35,306 nt of DNA from Gammaproteobacteria bacterium (GTDB taxonomy: Bacteria > Pseudomonadota > Gammaproteobacteria > Steroidobacterales > Woeseiaceae). A model generated the notes under the pieces. That model made no database searches. It worked only from the letters and a program-made list of their open reading frames with translations, and was not told the DNA's origin. Position 1 is the stretch's first letter. Every line of letters starts with the position of its first letter. The translations under genes were made by a program, and so were the position numbers. The stretch covers positions 1 to 35,306 of the forward strand of contig JAOTUU010000012.1 in assembly GCA_029863705.1 (NCBI GenBank), in the 5' to 3' direction. Shown one piece after another: positions 17,588 through 24,596 of the stretch.

Positions 17588-18169
17588 ATGAACAAGAAGA
17601 TCGTTGCAGCAAATGATCTCCTGGAAGACTCCTTCAGGCTTGCCGCTAACATCGCGGCGGCCGGCTTTCGCCCAGACTTCTTGGTTGGGCTTTGGCGCGG
17701 TGGTAGCGCCGTCGGTATCGCCGTTCAGGAAGGCCTCGAGTTTCTCGGCATCAAGACTGACCACATCGCTATCCGGACGTCGTATCGCGGCGCGCCAAGT
17801 TACAGCGAAATGATCAGCAAGGCGGAATCTATCCGCGTGCATGGCCTGCAATACCTGCTCGAGAATTTGTGCGCCCATCATTCGCTGCTCATCGTGGATG
17901 ATGTCTACAGCACGGGCTCCAGCGTCAATGCCGTTATCGAGCAGCTGGCCAGAAAGACGCGACGTAACCTGCCGCAGGACATTCGTATCGCGACGGTCTG
18001 GTACCGCCCCGGTGAGAAATCAAAGCGTGTTCCGGACTACTTCGTCCACGAAACATCAGATTGGCTTGCCTTGCCGTACGAATTGACGGGCATGTCGATT
18101 GACGAATTGCGCACGAGCCGGCCCGAACTGGGCTCGATCATCGATCGCCTGGAACCGCTAGTCGGTTGA
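17588..18169 (+). CDS. Purine phosphoribosyltransferase-like protein (copy 2)
   Basis: A 193-aa paralogue of the divergent gene at 16936-17526. Shared blocks: D-L-L-E-D-S-F-R-L near the N-terminus, W-R-G-G-x-x-V-G-x-A-V-Q-E, D-H-I-A-I-R-T-S, the PRPP loop L-L-I-V-D-D-V-Y-S-T-G-S-S, and V-P-D-Y-F-x-x-E-T-x-x-W-L-x-x-P-x-E-L. It has a slightly longer loop after R-T-S (Y-R-G-A-P-S-Y-S-E). The PRPP loop residues after D-D-V differ (Y-S-T-G-S-S against F-D-T-G-N-T in copy 1), suggesting a split in specificity. The start is the ATG at 17588; the frame stays open further upstream. Its end overlaps the end of guaD by 12 bp on the opposite strand. Confidence 0.82.
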   Translation: MNKKIVAANDLLEDSFRLAANIAAAGFRPDFLVGLWRGGSAVGIAVQEGLEFLGIKTDHIAIRTSYRGAPSYSEMISKAESIRVHGLQYLLENLCAHHSLLIVDDVYSTGSSVNAVIEQLARKTRRNLPQDIRIATVWYRPGEKSKRVPDYFVHETSDWLALPYELTGMSIDELRTSRPELGSIIDRLEPLVG

Positions 18170-19477
18170 TTGACTGTTGGGTGCGTTTCGGCCGGCACGT
18201 CTGCCCTGCAGATACGTCGCCGAAATATTGCGATCGTCGCCGAGAAAAATAAGCGAGAAAAGTAATTCATCAATCGACGACGTTGCCGCGGCCCGGCGCG
18301 ATGTTGTACTCGATCTATCAGCATTGAGCACAATAAAATCGGCTTCTTTGCCCACCTCGAGATTGCCGATGCAATCATCGAGACCGATTGCCTGCGCCGC
18401 ACCGAGTGTTGCCAGGTACAAGGCCCGACTCGCCGGAAGGGATTGGTTCTGCAAGTGCAGAACCTTATAAGCCTCGCTCATTGTCCTGAGCATCGACAGG
18501 CTCGTACCACCACCCACATCGGTTGCAAGCCCGACGCCTACACCGGTATCGCGCATCGATTCCAGATCGAACAAGCCGCTACCGAGAAACAGGTTCGATG
18601 TCGGGCAGAATGCTCCGGCACCTCCCTTCTCGGCCATCAGGGCGCGATCAGCTGCATCGAGGTGTAAGCAATGCGCAAATATCGAGCGCTCGCGTAGCAA
18701 TCCGAAATGGTCATACACATCCAGGTAGCTGCGGCTCCACGGAAACTGCCTCGCGATCGCTTCAACCTCCGCGGTGTTTTCCGCGAGATGCGTGTGCACC
18801 CAGGTATCCGGGTACTCGGCGGCAAGACGCCCCGCCGCAGCGAGCTGATCCTCGCTTGAGGTCAGTGCGAACCGTGGCGTTATTGCGTAGCCGAGCCGCC
18901 CTTTGCCGTGCCACCGCTCAATCAATGCCTTGCTATCGCTATAAGCGGAAGCCGGATCGTCACGAAGCTCGTCGGGACAATTAATGTCCATCAGGACCTT
19001 GCCTGCAACAAGCCTCATGTTTCGCGCTGCGGCTGCCTCGAAGATCGCATCGACAGACTGAGGAAAAACCGTCGCAAACACCAGCGCCGTAGTTGTACCG
19101 TTACGCAAAAGCTCATCGACGAACACGTCCGCAACTTCATCTGCGTGTCTCTTGTCCGAGAACCGCGCCTCTTCCGGGTAGGCATACCGGTTCAGCCAGT
19201 CGAGCAGCTGTTCCCCATACGATGCAATAATGTCGAGCTGTGAAAAATGTACGTGGCAGTCAATGAAACCGGGCAGTATCAAATTGCCGCTCAGGTCTTC
19301 GACGGTCGCCGCCGGAGCCAATGTCGGCAATATTTTTTCTGCTCGACCAAGTTGTGCAACAACACCGTCTTCTACGACGAGCACACCATCCTCGAAGAAC
19401 TCGACCGCCGCCGACGACGCCTTTTCGCCCGGATCAGCGAGGCAATGAAAAATCGATGCTCGAAACGCTCGCTGCAT
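18158..19477 (-). CDS. guaD: Guanine deaminase
   Basis: A 439-aa amidohydrolase-superfamily enzyme deaminating guanine to xanthine, which feeds XdhAB. Zinc-site motif P-G-F-I-D-C-H-V-H-F-S-Q is at 69-80 (His75, His77). Further motifs are the substrate-binding T-P-R-F-A-L-T-S-S near 207-215, V-H-T-H-L-A-E-N near 234, F-A-H-C-L-H-L near 268 and L-A-T-D-V-G-G-G-T near 316. It is the last gene of the purine operon: the ATG is 2 nt after the allA stop, and a GAGGG ribosome site lies inside the end of allA. Its 3' end overlaps the convergent phosphoribosyltransferase by 12 bp. Confidence 0.94.
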   Translation of the reverse strand: MQRAFRASIFHCLADPGEKASSAAVEFFEDGVLVVEDGVVAQLGRAEKILPTLAPAATVEDLSGNLILPGFIDCHVHFSQLDIIASYGEQLLDWLNRYAYPEEARFSDKRHADEVADVFVDELLRNGTTTALVFATVFPQSVDAIFEAAAARNMRLVAGKVLMDINCPDELRDDPASAYSDSKALIERWHGKGRLGYAITPRFALTSSEDQLAAAGRLAAEYPDTWVHTHLAENTAEVEAIARQFPWSRSYLDVYDHFGLLRERSIFAHCLHLDAADRALMAEKGGAGAFCPTSNLFLGSGLFDLESMRDTGVGVGLATDVGGGTSLSMLRTMSEAYKVLHLQNQSLPASRALYLATLGAAQAIGLDDCIGNLEVGKEADFIVLNADRSSTTSRRAAATSSIDELLFSLIFLGDDRNISATYLQGRRAGRNAPNSQSTD

Positions 19478-19479
19478 CG

Positions 19480-19977
19480 CTAGCCCTCAAGCAACATGAC
19501 AGGCTCATCGAGATCATGGGTGTCACAGTTCGGACTATCGGCAGCGCGATCGATAATCAGGAACTCCCGACCCGCATCAAACGCAATGAGTGGCATATGC
19601 CAGGTGCCGCGATGATAGTTAATGCCCTGGCGTCCATTGGTCACGAATGCTCGTAAGTCCGATGCGTCCACACCCTCTTCGGGCGGCGCGACGACCACCA
19701 CCATGCGACACGGCGTCAGGGGAACGAACGCCTGGCTGCCGAGCGGGTGACGCTCGACCATATCGATACGTAGCGGCAAGGACGTCGCGACGCGGCAACG
19801 GGCTATGCTTATCGCGACCCTGCCATCATCTTTCATGTCGACATTGCACAAATCATCAAATCTTTGAAATCGTTCCGCGTTCATCGCCGCCGTACGATCG
19901 ATCGAAGTCTCAATGACATCGCCATAAAGCGCGAATCGTTCGCTGCTGAGTGGCTCCGGTTTCAGCGTAATGGTCAT
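19480..19977 (-). CDS. allA: Ureidoglycolate lyase
   Basis: A 165-aa cupin-fold enzyme that cleaves (S)-ureidoglycolate to glyoxylate and urea. The family pattern is clear: L-x-P-E-P-L-S-x-E-R-F-A-x-Y-G-D-V-I-E near the start, M-V-E-R-H-P-L-G-S-Q-A-F-V-P-L in the middle, and G-I-N-Y-H-R-G-T-W-H-M-P-L followed by F-L-I-I-D-R. Length is standard. It follows alc by 3 nt and precedes guaD by 2 nt. It completes the route from allantoate to glyoxylate, releasing the second nitrogen pair as urea. No urease genes are in this window. Confidence 0.95.
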   Translation of the reverse strand: MTITLKPEPLSSERFALYGDVIETSIDRTAAMNAERFQRFDDLCNVDMKDDGRVAISIARCRVATSLPLRIDMVERHPLGSQAFVPLTPCRMVVVVAPPEEGVDASDLRAFVTNGRQGINYHRGTWHMPLIAFDAGREFLIIDRAADSPNCDTHDLDEPVMLLEG

Positions 19978-19980
19978 CGT

Positions 19981-20964
19981 CTATTTCTCACCAGCAAGTC
20001 GACCATGAAGACGCAGGCGACTGATGCCACCGTCCGGGTAAATCGATACGCGCACGTGGCTAACGGCGCCAATGGTTTCGAGTTCACTCTCGAAAAAGTG
20101 CTGCTTGTCCATTGTGAGTGTGGTTTCCGCAAGCAACGACTGCCAGGCAGCATTTTCTGCGACAGCCTCTGCATCGCTGACAAACATCGCCGCTTCTATC
20201 GCGACCCTGTCCGGGTAATTGCCTTTAAAGTGTGCGGTATCGACTTCGATCTTCTCAATTTCTCCGGCATGGCCCAGCGCGAGGATTACCCAGTCGTTGC
20301 CGGGGCCACGCCGTCGTGCGGTTTCCCAACCATCACCCATATTCACGCCGCGACCGGCCACATTCAGGTTATGCATGCTGCCGTAGTGTTCGTCGCTGCA
20401 GGCAATGGCGCGACCGCCATTTTCTAGCGCGACGAGATCAATAGCAGCAGTGACAGACGAGAACGACGGTCGAATCTCGCCGTAAATCCGTAAGCGGGCA
20501 ATGCCGCCGTCAGGATAGATATTCAAGCGCAGGTGCGTCCAGGCCTGATCGTTATCGACAGCAATGTAGTTGTGGTCGTCTCCCTGCAGTGACGTTTTGG
20601 GCAAAAGCTCAACCCAGCCATCTTCTGGTACATCGCGGTCGCTTACACACGCGTCAATCGAAGCTTCGGGAGGATAGTTACCCGTGAAAAATCGTGTATC
20701 TATATCGAAGCCGCGAATGACTCCGGGCAAGCCGAGTTTCACGACACAGGAGTCATGGCCCGGAGCGCGCTTGCGGCGACTTTCCCAGCCGTCCATCCAC
20801 TTGCCGTGATCGTCGTATTTATCATCGATAAATACCGGCTCGTGTGGCTCGATCAAGCGCTCTTTTGCGGCGAAAAATTCATCCGTTGCAAACGTCACAC
20901 GTGTCCCCAACCGCGGTTGCTCGAGTCGAATCCATTTGTGGAACGGTTGCCGCTCGCCCGACAT
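19981..20964 (-). CDS. alc: Allantoicase
   Basis: A 327-aa protein with the two tandem allantoicase repeats typical of the family. Repeat 1 has G-W-E-S-R-R-K-R-A-P-G-H-D near residues 59-71. Repeat 2 has the matching G-W-E-T-A-R-R-R-G-P-G-N-D. Each is followed by a D-T-x-x-F-x-G-N-Y-P strand and by N-x-Y-P-D-G-G-I-A-R or I-Y-P-D-G-G-I-S-R. It hydrolyses allantoate to ureidoglycolate and urea. The start overlaps the uraD stop by one base (TGATG). The choice of Alc and AllA means nitrogen leaves as urea, not ammonia, at these steps. Confidence 0.95.
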   Translation of the reverse strand: MSGERQPFHKWIRLEQPRLGTRVTFATDEFFAAKERLIEPHEPVFIDDKYDDHGKWMDGWESRRKRAPGHDSCVVKLGLPGVIRGFDIDTRFFTGNYPPEASIDACVSDRDVPEDGWVELLPKTSLQGDDHNYIAVDNDQAWTHLRLNIYPDGGIARLRIYGEIRPSFSSVTAAIDLVALENGGRAIACSDEHYGSMHNLNVAGRGVNMGDGWETARRRGPGNDWVILALGHAGEIEKIEVDTAHFKGNYPDRVAIEAAMFVSDAEAVAENAAWQSLLAETTLTMDKQHFFESELETIGAVSHVRVSIYPDGGISRLRLHGRLAGEK

Positions 20965-21455
20965 CAGCCGAACTCCATCGATCGCAGGCGTAAGCGGGCA
21001 ATTTTATGGATCTCGGCTAGCGCGGTTTCGAATTCCGTTGCCGGGTCATTCTCAAGCCGCTCAGAGAACGCGCCAAGAATTTCTTCGCGTCCGCTGTTTT
21101 TGACGGCCATGACAAACGGGAAACCGAATTTCTCGTGATAAGCCGTGTTAAGTGCCTGGAATCGTTCGTATTCCTCGACTGAGCAATGATCCAGTCCGGC
21201 ACTGGCTTGCTCGCTCGTCGACTCTTCGGTTAGCTCTCCGGCCACCTGAGCCTTGCCCGCGAGATCGGGGTGTGCGCGAATCAACTCGAGTTGTGTAGAC
21301 GTCGATGCATTATCAACGCAATCAGCCATTAGCTCCGCGAGCCTCTCGATGTCATCGATTTCAGTGCTAACCGACGCAGCCTCTTCTGCGACCCAGGCTG
21401 AATGCTCGTAGATCGCAGCGAAACGATTAACAAAATCACTGTATTCCAGCTTCAT
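20964..21455 (-). CDS. uraD: OHCU decarboxylase
   Basis: A 163-aa protein that decarboxylates 2-oxo-4-hydroxy-4-carboxy-5-ureidoimidazoline to (S)-allantoin. The catalytic histidine sits in R-A-H-P-D-L-A-G-K-A (His62), and the second family motif Y-H-E-K-F-G-F-P-F-V is near residues 109-118. Another conserved element, E-x-x-x-F-x-x-L-N-x-x-Y, lies just before it. Length is normal for a single-domain UraD, not fused to a transthyretin-like HIU hydrolase; uraH is a separate gene at the head of this operon. It overlaps puuE by 4 nt and alc by 1 nt. Confidence 0.95.
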   Translation of the reverse strand: MKLEYSDFVNRFAAIYEHSAWVAEEAASVSTEIDDIERLAELMADCVDNASTSTQLELIRAHPDLAGKAQVAGELTEESTSEQASAGLDHCSVEEYERFQALNTAYHEKFGFPFVMAVKNSGREEILGAFSERLENDPATEFETALAEIHKIARLRLRSMEFG

Positions 21456-22360
21456 CGAGATTCCGCCGGAAAATGTTTGCGCCAGTGATTCGCGATATCA
21501 ATGCGGCGCGCGACCCAGACATCGTCCTGACCAGCAACGTAGTCAATGAATCGCGCCACGGCCGCTGCACGCCCGGGATGGCCCGCGATGCGGCAATGCA
21601 AACCAACCGACATCATGCGCGACCCTTCCGCATACAACACATCGAATGAATCCTTCAGGTAGTCGAAGAACTGCTGCCCCGAGTTAAAGCCCTGGGCAGT
21701 TGTGAATCGCATATCGTTGGCGTCGAGGGTATAGGGCACCATCAGTTGCGGTGTTGCCTGCGCATAGTCCCAGTACGGTAAATCGTCGGCGTAGCAATCG
21801 GCGTTGTAAACGAAACCACCCTCCTCGGCCACGAGGCGGTGGCTTTGCGGACTGCAACGGCCCAGGTACCAGCCCAACGGTCGCTCGCCTGTTACGTGCG
21901 TGTGAATTTCAATGGCTTTTGCCAGGTGCTCGCGTTCAGTGTCTGTGGCGACATTTTGGTAATCGATCCAGCGATAACCGTGGCTCGCGATTTCCCACTC
22001 GGCTTCCTGCATTGCCACCACAACACCAGGATTGCGCTCAAGCGCCATGGCGACGCCAAATACCGTGACTGGGAGACCCGCGCCCGTAAAAAGTCTGTGC
22101 AAGCGCCAGAACCCGGCCCTGGCGCCGTACTCATAGAGCGACTCCATATTCATATGACGTTGGTTATGAATCGGTTCTGCCGCCACGATTTCAGACAAGA
22201 ATGCCTCCGATGCTGAGTCGCCATGCAGCACGCAATTCTCGGCACCTTCCTCGTAGTTGATGACGAACTGCACTGCGACGCGCGCGCCATTCGGCCACTG
22301 GGCGTCTGGAACTTGTCGGCCGTAGCCGTGCAGATCTCTTGGATAGGCGCCGTCAGCCAC
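21452..22360 (-). CDS. puuE: PuuE-type allantoinase (polysaccharide-deacetylase fold)
   Basis: A 302-aa protein of the polysaccharide-deacetylase superfamily matching PuuE, the allantoinase analogue that opens allantoin to allantoate and is unrelated to the amidohydrolase AllB. Typical segments: Y-P-R-D-L-x-G-Y-G near the N-terminus, F-V-I-N-Y-E-E-G-A-E about 32-41, E-I-A-S-H-G-Y-R-W about 122-130, and G-W-Y-L-G-R-C-S-P-Q-S about 162-172. It starts with a GTG that shares its first G with the puuD stop (TAGTG), an uncommonly tight junction. The neighbours PuuD, UraD and Alc fix its role in the pathway. Confidence 0.94.
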   Translation of the reverse strand: MADGAYPRDLHGYGRQVPDAQWPNGARVAVQFVINYEEGAENCVLHGDSASEAFLSEIVAAEPIHNQRHMNMESLYEYGARAGFWRLHRLFTGAGLPVTVFGVAMALERNPGVVVAMQEAEWEIASHGYRWIDYQNVATDTEREHLAKAIEIHTHVTGERPLGWYLGRCSPQSHRLVAEEGGFVYNADCYADDLPYWDYAQATPQLMVPYTLDANDMRFTTAQGFNSGQQFFDYLKDSFDVLYAEGSRMMSVGLHCRIAGHPGRAAAVARFIDYVAGQDDVWVARRIDIANHWRKHFPAESR

Positions 22361-23547
22361 TAGCGCTCTCCAAGCGACTGATACCAGCGGCCAATGATGT
22401 TGCGCTCTTCTTCACTGATGCCCGTCAGGTTGCCGATGGGCATGGAGCGATTCAAAACAGTCTGTTGGTGGATGCGCAGCGCTTCGGTCACGATTTGTGC
22501 GTCCGTATCCAAAACGACGCCGGACGGAGCCGCGGGAAACGCTGGGTGCGTCGGTGTTTCTGAATGACAAGGCATGCATCGATTCTGCACCACAGCGCGA
22601 ACATCGTCGAATGTGACGACTGCGCCGGATTGGCCGGCCGCTCGCGGAGCGAGCATTGCCGCAACGCCCATAAGAACCACGGTGGCTATGATGAGCGGCA
22701 GTAGCGATGCCCTGCCTTTGTGGCGAGCGACGAAATAGATACGAATCAACGCGCCGACCAATGCGATCGCGATCAGGATGACCCAGTTGTATTCGTGGTT
22801 AAAGGTCATCGCGAAATGATTGCTTGTCATGACGAACAAGACAGGCAGCGTGAAATAGGTGTTGTGGACGGAACGCTGCTTCGCCCGAATCCCGTCCACT
22901 TGGTCTGGCGTTTCACCACGCCCGGCAGCATCTACCATTCTTCTCTGGCCAGGAATGATGACGAAAAACACATTCGCCACCATGATAGTCCCGAGCACGA
23001 CACCGAAATGGATGTACGCGCCTCGGCCGCCAAATAACTGGCACAGACCCCACGCAAGCAAAGACACAAGCGCCAGCAACACGCCGGCAAACAATTGTTC
23101 GTTGCTGCTCAGGCGCGACTTGCACAGTAGATCGTAGATGATCCAACCACCCACGATGAATGCGGCTGCAAGTCCGACAGCAAGCAGCGGTGACAGCTCG
23201 GCAACTGCGGGGTCGATCAAATAAACCTGTGCGCCGTACCAATAAACCACGACAAGCAGAAACATGCCGGATAACCACGTCGAATATGCTTCCCACTTGA
23301 ACCAGTGCAATGTGCCTGGAACGACCTGGGGTGCGACCCGGTATTTCTGCGCGTGATAAAAGCCCCCGCCATGAACAGACCAAAGCTCACCGCCCACGCC
23401 TTTCTCGTCGTCGGCCGGTAATGCCGGCGCCTCGAGGTGGTTGTCGAGCCACACAAAATAGAATGACGAACCAATCCACGCAACACCGGTGATGAAATGC
23501 ACCCATCGCGCGAGCAGGTTAAGCCAGTCAACAAAATACGCTTCCAT
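22360..23547 (-). CDS. puuD: PuuD-type membrane urate hydroxylase with C-terminal cytochrome c
   Basis: A 395-aa protein with about eight membrane helices in residues 1-300 and a periplasmic c-type haem domain after them. The haem-binding site is C-M-P-C-H at 324-328, with a candidate distal Met in R-S-M-P-I-G near 370. This is the architecture of PuuD, which oxidises urate to 5-hydroxyisourate in the membrane and passes electrons to the respiratory chain instead of making hydrogen peroxide as soluble uricase does. Conserved His are visible in A-R-W-V-H-F-I-T-G, S-V-H-G-G-G and S-N-H-F-A-M. The start is 2 nt after the xdhC stop. Confidence 0.94.
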   Translation of the reverse strand: MEAYFVDWLNLLARWVHFITGVAWIGSSFYFVWLDNHLEAPALPADDEKGVGGELWSVHGGGFYHAQKYRVAPQVVPGTLHWFKWEAYSTWLSGMFLLVVVYWYGAQVYLIDPAVAELSPLLAVGLAAAFIVGGWIIYDLLCKSRLSSNEQLFAGVLLALVSLLAWGLCQLFGGRGAYIHFGVVLGTIMVANVFFVIIPGQRRMVDAAGRGETPDQVDGIRAKQRSVHNTYFTLPVLFVMTSNHFAMTFNHEYNWVILIAIALVGALIRIYFVARHKGRASLLPLIIATVVLMGVAAMLAPRAAGQSGAVVTFDDVRAVVQNRCMPCHSETPTHPAFPAAPSGVVLDTDAQIVTEALRIHQQTVLNRSMPIGNLTGISEEERNIIGRWYQSLGER

Positions 23548-23549
23548 GC

Positions 23550-24596
23550 TTACTGCCTGATGGGAAGAACGTTGTCAGGATACGCTGCACTGCCGCGCAG
23601 CGTCGCTCGCTCGTAAGCCTGCAGCACTTCGGCCGCGGCTGATACGGCAATCTCCGCTGGCTTCTTGCCGCTGATGCCGTCGACGCCGATCGGGCAAACA
23701 AGCTCGTCTATGACAGCCTGTGGCATTCCCTGATCTCGGTAGCGTTTCTCGAAGCGGCGGCGCTTCGACACCGACCCGATCAAGCCGCAATATGCCGCAT
23801 CACCGCGACGCAGAACCCGATCACAAATTTCGAAATCGATAGCATGGCTGTGGGTCATGACGAGATAGCAACTATCGACTGGCATAGCTGCTACTTCCAA
23901 CGCTGGGTCAGCGCTTTCTATGCTGCGCACATTCGATGGCGTGTTGCGAAAGATATTGCGCCGACTATCGATCCAGCGAATGTTGCAGTCCAGGCTCGAT
24001 AACGACGCTACGACCGCGGATCCAACATGGCCCGCACCGAATACCGCAATGTTGAAGTTACTTCCGACGATCGGTTCAACAAACCAGTCGTCGACGCGAT
24101 ACGCGCCCCTAGCGTGTGCAAGTCGTTCTTGTATCGATTCCTGAATTGCCCTTGGCAATTCTTCACCGGCACTACCGAACTGATTGTCGGTAGTGACAAC
24201 GAACTTCTGAGCGGCAGAATCAATGGCGGTCACAATAGCCGCCGGCTCACGCTGTCCGTGCAAACCACGTATGACCTGCAACCAGCCAGGTAAACCACTG
24301 GAGATAGGCTCGAACAAAATGTCGACCACACCACCACAGCATTGACCCATCGAAGCGCCAAGCGGGAATTTTCGCAGCGTTGCTTGCTCTTCGGCCTCCA
24401 GCAGGTCAACCGCAATTCGCGTGCATTGATACTCGAGTTGCCCTCCACCTATCGTGCCAACTGTCGTGTCACTGCTAACGATCATTTTCGCGCCTACCTC
24501 GCGCGGTGACGATCCTCGACTACCAGCGACAGTTACCAGCACCACCCGATCCCCGGCCGCCGTAATGTCGCAGAGTTCTTCGATCCACTCGTTCAC
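23550..24596 (-). CDS. xdhC: Xanthine dehydrogenase accessory protein XdhC
   Basis: A 348-aa XdhC/CoxI-family protein that binds molybdenum cofactor, supports its sulfuration and inserts it into XdhB. The N-terminal CoxI part has G-S-R-G-S-S-P-R-E-V-G-A-K-M (about 26-39), G-T-I-G-G-G-Q-L-E (about 47-55) and G-Q-C-C-G-G near 86. The C-terminal Rossmann part has V-F-G-A-G-H-V-G near 185-192 and ends with the P-x-G-x-x-G-I-x-G-K-K-P-A-E-I-A-V-S-A-A-A-E motif. It overlaps xdhB by an ATGA junction. It would not be part of the finished enzyme. Confidence 0.95.
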   Translation of the reverse strand: MNEWIEELCDITAAGDRVVLVTVAGSRGSSPREVGAKMIVSSDTTVGTIGGGQLEYQCTRIAVDLLEAEEQATLRKFPLGASMGQCCGGVVDILFEPISSGLPGWLQVIRGLHGQREPAAIVTAIDSAAQKFVVTTDNQFGSAGEELPRAIQESIQERLAHARGAYRVDDWFVEPIVGSNFNIAVFGAGHVGSAVVASLSSLDCNIRWIDSRRNIFRNTPSNVRSIESADPALEVAAMPVDSCYLVMTHSHAIDFEICDRVLRRGDAAYCGLIGSVSKRRRFEKRYRDQGMPQAVIDELVCPIGVDGISGKKPAEIAVSAAAEVLQAYERATLRGSAAYPDNVLPIRQ

